DNA from: Taudactylus pleione
Taxonomy: Eukaryota > Chordata > Amphibia > Anura > Myobatrachidae
DNA length: 64,000 bases
Reading direction: 5' to 3'
Assembly: GCA_031769625.1 (NCBI GenBank)
Contig: JAUIMM010000126.1
Span: 2,566,001-2,630,000 of the forward strand
Part shown: in pieces, positions 45,679-57,297 of the stretch
Numbering within the stretch: the first letter of the stretch is position 1
How the letters are laid out: the number at the start of each line of letters is the position of its first letter
The notes under the pieces: model-generated
Databases searched by the model: none
What the model was told of the DNA's origin: nothing
Seen by the model: the letters and a program-made list of their open reading frames with translations, nothing else
Program-made: the position numbers and the translations under genes

Positions 45679-46880
45679 TAGTGGCGTAACTACTGTGAGT
45701 GCAAGGTGCGGCTGCTATGGTGCCCAAGCTGCCTCTTTGGCCAGCTGCTCTCCCTGCACCCAGTCACGTACATAAGGTGGGCTGGTGCAGTCAGGCTCAG
45801 AGAGGAGGGCCCGGGTGTCAGCAATGTTGATTTGGTTCCGGTACACCAGCTGATTACAGCTTATGCACTGGCAGGGAGTCATGAAGAGACAGCACCGCCA
45901 GTCACTAGGCAATCAGAGCTTGCGGATTGGTAGCCAATCAGCAGTGGTGGCTCCTGATTGGCTGCCAGTCAGCAAGCACTGATTGGCTGGCGCCCGGCGC
46001 CCAATTCGAATTGCGCCAGTGCTGTCTGTCCATGTCTGCCACTTGCTGCTGATGTGCCAGCTGTAATAAGCTGGCGGCCTGGCCCTAAAACCACACCTTC
46101 TGTCTGCTGATGGCACACAGGGAGAGGAATGAGGATGCTGGAGGCACACAGGGACATGAGTTACTGGGGGGGCATTATGTGTAAGGGGCACTACTATTGT
46201 GTGGAATAATGTGTTATATGGGCACTACAACTATGTGGCATAATCTTTAAATGGCATTACTGTGTGGTATAATGTGTAAGGGGCATTACTGTGTAGTGTT
46301 AGGGGCATTACTGTGTGGCATAATGTATAAGGGGCACTACTACTGCATGGCATAATGTGTATAAGGAGTACTACTGTGTGGCAAAAACTGAATGGGCTCT
46401 TTGTGACATAATCTGACTTGGGTTTGTGTGGGCAAATGTATGTGTGTTTTTTACCTTTGGAGGGGCCCTTTTAAGATCTTGCTATGTGGTCCACAAAGTT
46501 CTAGTTACACCCAAGGGCACAGAAAGGGAGGGGAGCAAGTACTAATTACCCAGGCCTGGGCTTGTTGGAGGGTTTCAGCGTGGGCTCGGGTCCGACACCG
46601 CCCCCATCCCTCTTACCTGTCAGCAGCCCAGCACACAGTGCTGTGTGATGGGCTGCAATGGGAGACTGCTTGCTACTGGAAAGAAGCAGCAGTTTTCTCT
46701 GCCTGTAGGGGGGAGCGACAAAACTGATCACACCCCCTAGACTTTTGCCAGGCTTAGGGGCTCACAGTGCACAGCAAAAAGAAAAATCTCCTAAGGGGGC
46801 ATTGCCATGCCTCCTGTGATTAGGCCATGCCCCATTCCCTGGGCCCAGCTTGACACTCTTTGCCCCTAGTTACGCCCTTG
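45679..46880. mobile_element. hAT element with AGTGGCGTAACTA ends
   Basis: The left end TAGTGGCGTAACTACTG and right end CCCTAGTTACGCCCTTG are inverted. The flanks ACTGCAAA and CATGCAAA agree at six of eight positions, a decayed 8-bp duplication. It contains the 31-bp minisatellite (46175-46385). No transposase is present. Other copies are at 48497 and 60200-61636. Confidence 0.75.
46175..46385. repeat. 31-bp minisatellite inside the hAT copy
   Basis: Units like ACTGTGTGGCATAATGTGTA with AGGGGCACTA repeat about seven times. The unit is the same as at 36455-36990. Confidence 0.85.
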
Positions 46881-47226
46881 CATGCAAACACAGAGGCCCT
46901 GGATTTAATATGAACTTGAATGAGTCATCACGTTTGCTCAGAGGTGAAAAGGATACTTTTGTTGCATTCTCACAGATTTTTGATAGACTGCCATTTGCCA
47001 CTGGAGCCTGCCCCAGAACCTGGGTAATTTAAGAGTGTCCCTATTTTTAGCGATTGTTTGACATGGTGTGGCCCTGACGAGGTTCAAACCTAGGCAAAAA
47101 CCTAATCCTGGTCAAACTACACAACCATGCTAAATTTGGTGGAGCTAAGTCCAAAACTCTGGCCATGCATAAAGGACAGAAAGTTAGACAAACAGACACG
47201 CTTTCTCACTTGTTACAGTATATAGA

Positions 47227-48496
47227 TTAGTAAAATTGGTTTACAAACTTACAGCGCTTCCTTTTGGTTTCTTTGTAAAGGTTACTGTTTATACCAGGTA
47301 ATAATACCTGATATTCTCATGTATACCAATATGGGAGGTTTTATGAAAATAAACTTTTCTTTATGCACAAATTATCCTATCACACTTGTCCTAACTTAAC
47401 TTTAACAAGGCTAATTTCACATGATTAGCCTTCTCTTATTCCCTTACAATTGAAATAACAGCACCCTTATATTCTCCTACACTCCCACACACACTCCTGA
47501 AATCTACGTAAATTATAAAACTAAAATCTACAATCACTTAATTTACAACTACTGGCCAGGAACATGTTTGCGCACACTGGGTGACAGAAGATGGTTTTCA
47601 ATTGCAAGTCCAAGAAATCTCTATAAAGATTTAAGGTTACTACAGTATCTTAAACAGTTAAAAATGCAACAATAAATGAAGCTCCAATTACGATCTTTTC
47701 AAGGCCAACTTAACTGCTGGTTTATAACAACTAGCTAGTGATGTTCCACCTCCTCTGCCATGGGTGGGGGATTTGCAGAAATGAATGAGTAAACAGTTAG
47801 TAATCAGTTGAATCTTTTCACTAAGAAATATGATGAATAGATACATTTATTTTACACTGAGTAGAATAATCGGCTGGTGTTCACATTATGATCACTCTGT
47901 AGTAAGAAGGTAATGACTAATGGTTTAGGAAAAAACAGACTCAATTTGGTTGCATCAAGCCTGAAAGATGAGTAACGTTACTCACTACTCTTTCCTCTCA
48001 GAGGGGAATTACTGTGGGATCCATTTAAGAATGAGACATAACTCATTTAGCACTAGCTAAAGTGGTTAAGTCTTCCATTCTGTATATAAGAAACAGCCGT
48101 GATCTTAGCTTACAGCTGTGTATCACTGCAATGCTTACACCATAAATGGCATTAGTGGTACATTGGCAGGGGGGACCCAGAAAAAGCCTTTCTGGCTTCA
48201 GTGAATCCTTCCAGACTTTGCAGAATCCCCACTGTTTGGAAGTGTAATGCTCTTATGTAGATGGATTTTGCACATGTGCATTGCTCGTTAGCCTGTCACT
48301 GCCAGCAGTAGGCTGCCAGCAAACAGCAGAGGACTCTGACGAGGATGTGATGTTAAATGCCGGTGGGATATTTGTTAGTGTCACTGTGATACTGAACAAA
48401 TATGCCACTGGCATTAAGTATTGACAACATCTGGCAGCCCTGTACTGCATGCCCTGTCACAGATCTGACTAGCAGCTCCAATACCTTTATTATATG
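47227..48496. other. AT-rich unique DNA
   Basis: No feature recognised in 1.25 kb. Confidence 0.4.
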
Positions 48497-48640
48497 CAGT
48501 GGCTTAACTAGGGGGGTGGGCACCGTGGCAGGCCCAGCAGAGGGGAGCACCACTGCCCAGGGCAGTGCATCCAGAAGTTGCCGTTATAGAAGAAACGTCC
48601 CCTGGCAATGTAGCTTCCTGCTCTGTGAGTCCTGGCATAC
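48497..48640 (+). mobile_element. One end of a hAT element of the CAGTGGCGTAACTAGGG family
   Basis: It begins GCAGTGGCTTAACTAGGGGG and continues TGGGCACCGTGGCAGGCCC. No matching right end was found, so it is truncated. Confidence 0.55.
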
Positions 48641-48679
48641 CCTCTCTGCATCTGATCACATCTCCTCCCCTTCAGTCAT

Positions 48680-49000
48680 ATTCACAATTCAAAATACAGT
48701 CATATTGGGAATCAAACCTGTCACTTCATGCTTTGCAGTCAGACAGCTTACCAATGAGCCATCTGCTATTACAAGGGATGACTGTGAATTCTAACTATAT
48801 CAAGCTACTTCACAGTCTTATTAATCTAAAATACTGTTATATCTAGGATTCGAACTTAGCACATCATGCTTTGCAGCCAGACAGCTTACCAATGGAGCCA
48901 CCTGCTACTACAGTGAAAGCCTGTGAATTGTAACTATATCAAGCTTCTTCACATTCTACATCATCTAAATTACAATCATACATGGGATTCAAACTGAAAT
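48680..49000 (-). repeat. Tandem 138-bp repeat containing tRNA(Cys)-like sequence
   Basis: Read on the minus strand, each unit contains an A-box-like TGGCTCCATTGGTAAGC, an anticodon-loop-like CTGCAAA with GCA (Cys) and a B-box-like GTTCGAATCC. The B boxes lie at 48708, 48846 and 48985, spaced 138 and 139 bases, and the sequence between them (AGCTTGATATAGTTA-type) is also repeated. The middle copy is best preserved. The stems carry mismatches, so none is likely to be a working tRNA. This is either a tRNA-derived SINE array or an amplified tRNA pseudogene. Confidence 0.65.
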
Positions 49001-50093
49001 GGAAAGGAATGTGACGAGAAACGGTGGCATGTCATGTCATGTTGTCACCCTTAGGTAACACCCTAGTGTTATATGTAAAGACTTTCAGAGTCTGATCAGT
49101 TCTTTCTCTTCAACTCTCCTCCTCCCCCAAGTTTCTCATGCAGTCAGTGATGTAATGTATTCTCCTCAGCTCTGCCTCTGAATGGTCAGCCTGTACTCTC
49201 CTCTGACAAGACTCTGGCCTCTCTGCCAACTAGTTCCTAACACAGTGTTACTTCTGTCTCCACATTCCCTTCTACTCTCACAGACCCAGCATCTTCACTG
49301 CTCTGTACCAGATCCCACTCCAGCTGCATCTCAGGGACTCTCTCTCCCTGTGACAGACTCCTCCCTATGCAGCTGGGTTCCCCAGATCTAACGGCAGTCA
49401 GGCCCAACTGCCACTGTCCACAGTTGAGTTTTAAACCTACTGGCTGGCACGCGTTTTTCATGGTAACCTGGCGACTCCACACCTGCACTGCAGGCTTGGT
49501 ATTAACCACTTCACTTGCCACAAAATTCAGCACAAACAGAAGTGGGGTAACAAACAAATAATTGCCTCTTAAAATATTACCCTCATGAACATTCAATGCA
49601 TCAATGTAATGGTCATTCAAAATTATGCTTAGATCATATACTATAATATATCCCTTGTATGTACTAAATACAGTAGCTTTGAAATAAATAATATGAAAAA
49701 TATGCTTATGTCTCCGTGCTAGCAATATTTGATTCATTTTGCCCTGAGAAAATAACTGATTTTGAAGGATTTTACTCCTGCATTCATTCATTAATATACA
49801 TAAAATACCATAAATAATAATGTAAACAAATAGCAAAGTCACCACTAAGCAACAGTACTCTAGACTGTCATAAAATAAATCTCTTATGGGATCAGTTTAC
49901 AGGACTATTAAAAATGTCAGTTCTGTTTTAGGTTAATCAATTAACAAATGTATTGTTCTAATTAAAAAATGGTGCTTTTATTTGATCAATTTATTGCTAT
50001 TTTTATATGAAATTTTTTGTTAAAAACAACATATTAAACTTTTAAAATTGTTCAACCTGTTCTATTTAGAATATACCATACTATATAAATAAC

Positions 50094-50135
<42 letters not shown>

Positions 50136-51235
50136 TAACAACATGACTTTTCCAAACTGTAAATTTGCTTGCTGTACATACTGTACTGAAGATTGTAGAT
50201 ACTTGCTGATTCTCAAACTTCTCTTATCTCTATTAATCAATTATCTCTATTAATGATTAACACACAAAAACATGTTAAATGATATATAACAAGGAATGTA
50301 TTATTTTATTTTCTGTGAAGCTATTTTATTTCTAGAGCGATTTATTATAGATCACTTGGTTTAGCACAGGCACATACAGCACAGACTGATACCAAAGACA
50401 GTAGAGTTTTATTTAAATTTTCAAAACTGTTCTATTGAGTATCTATCTCATTCTGCATTAGCTGCAATTTTTTCAGACTTTGCTAGCGGAAATTGGTATT
50501 AAGAGTTCCAAGTCTTGTCCTTAAATACACCACACTTTGTCATAACATATCTTTTTCTAGCCTTCAAATTCTGCAAAGTACAAATTTATAAATACATTTG
50601 CATTTCATTGAATAGTGAAGCCATTGTGTATGAACTTCACACTTTTGCAAAATGGCTAGTGAAACTTGATAGAACATTTTTTTTATTTCAGTCTCAATGG
50701 AGACAAAAGAAATGGAAAAGGCAGTCACGCTAAATGTAATTGTAGATTATTTTGTGATAATTACAGAACAGTATATTTTACATGCTAAGAAGATCATCCT
50801 TGGTGGTGAATTTACAAGTGTTGTTTAGTATGATTCTTTGATCTGTAAAACACAAGAAATGCATTTAAACATAAGGAAACTGCTGCAATATAGTGGTTTG
50901 AGACCTACAAATTTACTATACTCACATAAGAAAAACAGAACTATGTGAGAAATTATAGTGGGATCTATGGATTAAGGGGCCTTTATATCAAAGCTTGATG
51001 AGAGAGAAATTTCGTCACTAAGATGCCGCCCGCCACCAGCACGCCCAGAAGTATCCTGCCGGATCCAGCAGCACAGCCACACAGGCTCAGCAGACAGCGG
51101 CTTTTGAAGGCGGCCCGGCTGCGGCAGGGTGTCTGATTTGATCTGAGTCCTAACTGAGGTGAGGTGTCAGTCCTGCCACCTGGCTGTTTTTTTTCTGATA
51201 GCATAAATGTATGGTAACAGAATTTAACAAATATA
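49001..51235. other. Mostly unique DNA
   Basis: A GC-richer part (49080-49540) contains a long open frame on the minus strand (49845-49237) that I could not relate to any family. A GC-rich patch at 51005-51190 (GATGCCGCCCGCC) is unassigned. The rest is AT-rich. Confidence 0.35.
50094..50132. repeat. (TAA)n microsatellite
   Basis: About thirteen uninterrupted units. Confidence 0.95.
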
Positions 51236-52879
51236 CAGTCAGGTCCATAAATATTGGGACATTGACAGAATTTTCATATTTTGTCCTCTATTCACCACCA
51301 CAATGGCTTTGAAATGAAACAAACAAACAAGATGTGATTTAACTGCAGACTTTCAAATTTAATTTGAGGGTAATTACATCCAAATCAGGTGAACGGTGTA
51401 GGAATTACAACGGTTTCTATATGTGCCTCCCACTTTTTGAGAGGCCAAAAGTAATGGGACAAACTAAACAATCCTAAATCTAACTTTCACTTTTTAATAC
51501 TTTGTTGCAAATCCTTTGCAGGCAATTACAGCCTGAAGTCTGGAACGCATAGACATCACCAGACGCTGGGTTTCATCCCTGGTGATGCTCTGCCAGGCCT
51601 CTACTGCAAATGTCTTTAGTTCCTACTTGTTCTTGGGGCATTTTCCCTTCAGTTTTGTCTTCATCAAGTGAAATGCATGCTCAATCGGATTCAGGTCAGG
51701 GGATTGACTTGGCCAATGCATAACATTCCACTTTTTTGCCTTAAAAAACTCTTTGGTTGCTTTTGCAGTATGCTTCGGGTCATTGTCCATCTGCACTGTG
51801 AAGCGCTGTCCAATGAGTTCTGAAGCATTTGACTGAATATGAGCATATAATATTGCCCGAAACACTTCAGAATTCATTCTGCTGCTTTTGTCAGTAGTAA
51901 CATCATCAATAAATACAAGGGAACCAGTTCCATTGGCAGCCATACATGCCCATGCCATGACACTACTACCACCATGCTTCACTGATGAGGTGGTGTGTTT
52001 TGGATCATGAGCAGTTCCTTTCCTTCTCTTCTCTTCCCATCACTCTGGTACAAGTTGATCTTTGTCTCATCTGTCAATAGGATGTTGTTCCAGAACTGTA
52101 ATGGCTTTTTTAGATGTTGTTTGGCAAACTCTAATCTGGTCTTCCTGTTTTTATGGCTCACCAATGGTTGCATCTTGTGGTGAACTCTCTATATTCACTC
52201 TTGTGAAGTCTTCTCTTGATTGTTGACTTTGACACATATACATCTACCTCCTGGAGAGTGTTCTTGATTTGGCCAACTGTTGTGAAGGGGTTTTTCTTCA
52301 CCAGGGAAATAATTCTTTTGTCATCCACCACAGATGTTTTCCATGGTCTTCCGGGTCTTTTGGTGTTGCTGAGCTCTCCGGTGCATTCTTTCTTTTTAAG
52401 AATGTTCCAAACAGTTGATTTGGCCACACCTAATGTTTTTGCTATCTCTCTGATGGGTTTCTTTTGATTTTTCAGCCTAATGATGGCTTGCTTCACTGAT
52501 AGTGACAGCTCTTTGGATCTCATATTGAGAGTTGACAGCAACTGATTCCAAATGCAAATGTCACACCTAGAATCAACTCCAGACCTTTTACCTGCTTAAT
52601 TGATAATGAAATAACGATGGAATAGCCCACACCTGTCCATGAAATAGCTTTTGAGTTGATAGTCCCATTACTTTTGGCCCCTTAAAAAGTGGGAGGCAAA
52701 TATAGAAATGGATGTAATTCCTACACCGTTCACCCGATTTGGATGTAATTACCCTCAAATTTAATCTGAAAGTCTGCAGTTAAAGCACATCTTGTTTGTT
52801 TCATTTCAAAGTCATTGTGGTGGTGAATAGAGGCCAAAATCTGAAAATTCTGACAATGTCCCAATATTTATGGACCTGA

Positions 52880-52882
<3 letters not shown>
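51236..52882 (-). mobile_element. Tc1/mariner transposon, almost complete (1647 bp)
   Basis: It starts CAGTCAGGTCCATAAATATT and ends in the inverted match AATATTTATGGACCTGACTG. Both sides carry TA (51234-51235, 52883-52884). The inverted repeats extend about 225 bases each (51236-51465, 52655-52882) with few differences, the long-TIR type of Tc1 elements. The transposase between them is on the minus strand. Confidence 0.96.
51623..52541 (-). pseudogene. Tc1 DD34E transposase, frame-shifted
   Basis: The first frame (52541-52158) gives the amino-terminal helix-turn-helix: MRSKELSLSVKQAIIRLK, IREIAKTLGVAKSTVWNILK, and the GRP-hook KRPGRPWKT. The second frame (52173-51979) contains LLTDETKINLYQSDG with the first catalytic Asp. 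The third (51982-51623) contains QMDNDPKHTA (second Asp) and LNPIEHAFHLMK (Glu). One frameshift lies at about 52165, where an extra base breaks TTRC-x-PLVSHKN. Another lies near 51990 between GKRREGK and KHGGSSVMAW. All three catalytic residues are kept, but the copy cannot make one protein. Confidence 0.95.
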
Positions 52883-52884
<2 letters not shown>

Positions 52885-52913
<29 letters not shown>

Positions 52914-53014
52914 TACCTACCCACCAACATGACCCATTAGGTACATATAGGTATAGGTATATATATCTATATATATATATATATTATATTTATTTAATAT
53001 ATAGTATACTCTTC

Positions 53015-53049
<35 letters not shown>

Positions 53050-53050
53050 C
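52885..53050. repeat. AT/TATA-rich low-complexity DNA
   Basis: Runs of (AT)n and GGTATATATA-like repeats right of the Tc1 element. Confidence 0.9.
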
Positions 53051-53300
53051 TCTGGCTAATCCGCACTCACTTTATGAGAAAAATAATCGCTGGGGTGCAA
53101 TATCCAATTGTGGTCTAGGTAAAACCACAAACCACTCGTATAGAAAATATTTTCGGGGTGCACTCACCAGACTTCTATCTAAATTTAGTACCTTGACAAA
53201 GGTCCCCAGAGGACAGAAATGTCGGATTAATTTTCCATGGAATAAAGTTGTTATACTAAACTTGGATTGAAGTCTGGTGAGTGCACACCGAAAATATTAT
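53051..53300 (+). mobile_element. Penelope-like element tail with inverted arms
   Basis: AATATTTTCGGGGTGCACTC (53146) with CACCAGACTT is inverted at 53270-53298. Between the arms is CCTTGACAAAGGTCCCCAGA, then GGACAGAAATGTCGG and an AATAAA. This is the same layout as 30400-30720 and as the tail of the large element next to it. No coding part is present. Confidence 0.65.
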
Positions 53301-54029
53301 ATATATATAGACCGCAGACAGTAGTGGCACTCTGAGACTTAAATGCAAAAAACGTACACCGTTTATTCCAATGTTTCGGGGCAACACCGCCCCTTTGTCA
53401 AGGTGAATAACAAGAACTAAAACACAAACATACCTTAAATACCCTCCGGAAACCCGCCAGTGAAAAGAGCGTGCAGGAAGCTGTGTGTGGCTGCCGTGTC
53501 TCTGGATGATGATGTCACCACACCGATGACGCCCGGTATCCCGGGTAACCAGGGACGCAGGTCAGCCTGTGAAATAAACAAATATAGGTCGTGATCTGCA
53601 ATGCCCGTGGAGCAAATAATAGGCACCACGGCATGCAGACACAATAATAAACCTGCCACCAAGATTTAAAATGGCATAAGCCCGGAAGAGAAAATCAAGA
53701 GGGAGGAATAAATCAATTAATAGAAACCCATTAGACCAATGGTACTGAATTATACAATAATCCGAATGAGGGCCAACTCGTAATAGGTACACGAGGTGCC
53801 TGCTAGGGTATATATTACTGCATTATAAACACACATCCGATATATACATCACTGCAACAAATGTTATAGAATCGAAAAATGCACATGCTGCAGCTAACTG
53901 TGGGACCAAGTACAGAATGTAACCTGGTGAAGCACAACTTTATCTCTATGGCTAGTAAACGCATAAAAATGTCAATAGAAAAAAAAGCAAAAAAGAAAAA
54001 GGATAGGTTCAATTGTTGTTCCAAAAGGC

Positions 54030-54739
54030 ATGGTCCGAGGAATCAGAACACACTCCACGTGATTCTTTCATTCAGCCCATTAGGACTGATGGTATTTAGA
54101 TTGTACATCCATCTGGTCTCCAGTTGAAGGAGCTTGTTAGCTCGATCGCCCCCCCCTCAGGGACAATGGCACGTGATCAATTATCATATGTCTAAGATAA
54201 ATCAGGTCGTGTTTCTTTTCCACAAAGTGCCGAGCTACGGGCTGATCTGTACTCTTCCCACTCAGAGCCACTTTGATGGCTGAATGGTGCAGTGCCGTCC
54301 TTTCCCGAAGGGATCTAATGGTCTTACCTACATAATAGTAGCCGCAAGGGCAAATAATGATGTATACGATGTAGGTAGAAGTACAAGTCAGCACGTGTTT
54401 GATGGTGAATTGTTGATCTGAATGTGGATGCTTGAAAGTAGAACCTGTAATCATGCTGCAACATGTGGTACACCGTAAACATTTGTAGCAACCAGGCAAT
54501 TTAGAGAGAAAGTTTCGAGGACCCGGGACACTTGTGAAATTAGTGATGTACGTGTGGACAACCATATCCTTGATGTTCCTGCCACAAGTGAAGCAAGTCA
54601 TGGGTCGTTTATCCTTAAAGCATTTTAAGTCTCTGTCTGTAGACACTATAGGCCATAGAGCCCTGGTTGATCTTGGTAAAACAGGGCTAGAGGTATTATA
54701 TTTACTGACCAACAGAATAATTTCCTCATTGGTCCTCAC
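54030..54739 (-). pseudogene. GIY-YIG endonuclease domain of the Penelope-like element
   Basis: The text begins TNEEIILLVSKYNTSS and carries a Cys-rich linker (CFTCGRN, GCYKCLRCTTCCSMI). The GIY-YIG core follows: STYIVYIIICPCGYYYVGKT, IRSLRERTALHH with the conserved Arg, then VARHFVEKKHDL. The expected continuation (a segment like DRANKLLQLETRWMYNLNT) appears only after a slip in the run of G/C at about 54150, so the end is frame-shifted. The domain would nick the target and prime reverse transcription. It is joined to the RT in intact elements but separated here by a stop and a frameshift at 54862-54740. Confidence 0.88.
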
Positions 54740-54861
54740 TTGAGGACTTCTTCCTTTTGATCAAGGAGAGTGCTCAACTTATAGCCTCTGGATAGAAACT
54801 TGCTAATTACTGTGTCTAACTCGTCTCCAAGGGCCTCACAGTCACTTGTAATCCGTGCTAC

Positions 54862-55995
54862 TCACATCATTAGCGACTTAGGAAGTCCTTTTATTAATGC
54901 ACGTGGGTGATGACTTTCAGCCCTCAGGAGTGTATTCTTATCTGTGGCCTTGGAAAACACTTTAGTGCCAATGGAACCATTGGTAATGCTTACTTGGACG
55001 TCGAGATAGTTGATGTTGTGACCATCCATTTTGTACGTGAGTCTAATGGGAGAATCTCTATGGTTGATGAAATCCATTAACTCAATGAATCGATCCCTGC
55101 CCCCGGTCCACAGCATAAAAAGATCATCAATATATCGAGCAAAGATAAGTATATATTTGGAGACTTCAGGCTGGGTAAAGAACATGGATTTTTCCTCGTT
55201 GAACATATATATGTTCGCATAGGAGACAGCCACGTTACTCACCATTGCACAACCGTTAAGCTGGAGGAAGAATGCCCCGTCAAATAGGAAATAATTTATT
55301 TTAAGGGTGAGTCCCAACAGACTCAGGAACAATTCCAGATCGATCGACTCCATGTTCTCTTTAATTAAGAATTCCCTCAAAGCCGTAAGACCCCCTGCAT
55401 GAGGTATGCTGGTATATAGACTGCTTACGTCCATCACGCACATCAAGGTGCCCGTCGGTACCTTGCCTACTCTGTTGAGAAGGTTGAGAAATCCAGTTGT
55501 GTCTTTAATAAAGGTCTCCTGTTTCATCACCAAAGGCTGTAGAATACTGTCCAAAAATTCAGAGACTGGTTGGAAGAGGGAATTCCTTGCCGAGATGATG
55601 GGGCGGCCGGGGGGATTCCTTAGATCTTTGTGGATCTTGGGGACCATAAACAAGATGGGGACTACTGGATGTTCTTGTTGTAACGCTGTGGCCAGTTCTT
55701 TAGATAATTTGCCTTGTGACGTCGCTTCCATGAGAATGGAATCCTGTTCCCTCTTATATTGGGCCATCGGGTCTGTTGGTAGATGTTTGTAAGTGTCAGA
55801 GACCGCTAATTGGTCACAAATCCCAGACCTGTACTTATCTAAGTCCATGACCACGATCCCTCCCCCCTTATCCGCGGGGCGGATGATAATGTCTCTGTAT
55901 GAGCCCAAGTCCCGTAGTGCCTCCCTCTCTTTTTTGGACAGATTGTGGTGCTTAGTGGTTGCAGCTGCATTGTATCTGGTTACAGAATTATCCAA
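54862..55995 (-). pseudogene. Penelope-like reverse transcriptase (377-codon frame)
   Basis: The domain order is clear: RPADKGGGIVVMDLDKY (RT fingers), GRPIISARNSL, the first catalytic Asp in CVMDVSSLYTSIPHAGG, GCAMVSNVAVSYANIYM in place of the usual GxAMGSxxxPxYAN, and RYIDDLFMLW with the YIDD active site. INYLDVQVSI follows. A TGA at 54864-54862 ends the frame where intact elements continue into the endonuclease. The Val in GCAMVS is a departure; the duplicated fragment at 57298-57618 still reads GCAMGSNV. All three catalytic Asp positions are present. Confidence 0.93.
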
Positions 55996-55999
55996 TAGA

Positions 56000-57016
56000 T
56001 GTGTAAACGTCTTAATTGGTGGGTTGGTCGATTGAGGGTCGAACTTTGACTTAGATTTAGAATTGATGAAGCTCTGGTGTACAGTACCAGATGCAGGTGG
56101 TGTATTCTGAAAATGTTCCTGTTAACGTAATTTGCGTGAAAATTTGTATAAATCGATTTTCCAAGCTAATTCGTTGTAATGTTAGTCAGGATAAAGGACA
56201 ACACTTTGTTCAGGACACTAAGCTCAGTGGGGCTGAGGTCTCTGGAGGATAGATTGTAAATTAAGTTCTCTTTGGTTCTAGATCTTTGGAGCCTCGAGTT
56301 CTGGCCCCCCCTGTGGGTGGTCTGCCTCTGCCTTTGGGGCCTTTTAAAATGGCGGCTGGTGTCCCTAAAGGGACTGGTGTTACTTCTGGCGACCCTTCTG
56401 AATCCCGGATAGCGAATTCACTGTCGCTATTGGACGAAATTGGCTCCCTCGTTTGAGCCTCACGGCTCTTCCTCCAGCTATATTTGGATCTGGAATTATA
56501 TGGTTTGTGAGCTCCTGGGTCACCCCCCATAAGCCATTTGTAGACCCTATTGGTGTCATAATCCTCTTTAACGATATTGTGCTTATTTCTTTTAAACTTA
56601 ATTAAGTCTCGATGATACGTGTCGCATTGTGTCTGTAATTTATGAACCCAGTCCTGGGACTGATCCTGATTTAGACAAGGAAGGTGTATAAGTTCAAAAG
56701 CTGCAATCTTGTCTTTCGCTAATCTCAACTCACGGCCTGCTTCTTCTACTACAAGCAGCATGAGGTCCATGCTGCACTTATTTAGTATTCCGATCCACTT
56801 CCTACAAAACTCCGGATTGAACCGGCCAATAGTTGGAACGTTTCTCACTCTGAAGCCTCTCGGAATAATTTTTTCCCTATGGTAATCCGAAAGGGAAATA
56901 CCATGTAGTAAGAAGTAAATTTCTTTGCGTTTTAATTTAAACAGCTGGTGATAGACATCTAATGGACCTTGTTGAGTATCGTTCTCAGATAATTGTTCTT
57001 TAAATAGTAGCCTCAT
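56000..57016 (-). pseudogene. N-terminal part of the Penelope-like protein
   Basis: A 251-codon frame (57016-56261) reads MRLLFKEQLSEN, then FNPEFCRKWIGILNKCSMDL and a basic, low-complexity end (GRGRPPTGGARTRGSK). After a frameshift at about 56262 the next frame carries NLSSRDLSPTELSVLNKVLSF, the conserved start of the Penelope RT region, with further slips before 55995. Together with the RT and endonuclease it would form one long protein in an intact copy. Confidence 0.8.
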
Positions 57017-57297
57017 CAGTTAAGCTGTGTATGTCCCCAATGTTAATGTTGTAGCTCCGGCACCCCAGTGTTTCCTCCAGGATCGAATGTGTGTCCATAT
57101 TGATGCAGTGACCAGTGACCAGGCCCTCCTGATGTGATAATCCGGGCAATGCACAAGGTTAAAAATAAAGCTCTCGCAGCTTGCTCACCAAGGGAGACTG
57201 GTGGTTGTAGAAAGATGGGTGTCCTGGCTCAGGAGGGAACCAAATCCCAAATGGATATATGCATGGATAGTCCGGCACTCACAACAATCCCAGAGCT

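Larger units (their letters stand above)
45525..47226 (+). mobile_element. Interspersed repeat ending GACAAACAGACACGC...TATAGATTAG, family uncertain
   Basis: It starts TATTACTAGCTGGGATACCC and ends with AGACAAACAGACACGCTTTC and TATATAGATTAG, a pair of ends recalled from many animal genomes but not assigned here. The region next to the end (CCATGCTAAATTTGGTGGAG) is also typical. The hAT copy at 45679-46880 is nested inside. Confidence 0.45.

Noticed and set aside
48690..48910. Functional tRNA(Cys) gene
   Set aside because: The boxes and anticodon loop are recognisable, but the acceptor and anticodon stems carry several mismatches in every copy.
49237..49845. Open frame of 202 codons on the minus strand
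   Set aside because: No motif, splice site or family resemblance was seen; its left half is AT-rich and the composition changes in the middle. It could be part of an unrecognised retroelement but cannot be supported.
51236..52882. Active Tc1 transposon
   Set aside because: The ends are well preserved, but the transposase has at least two frameshifts.
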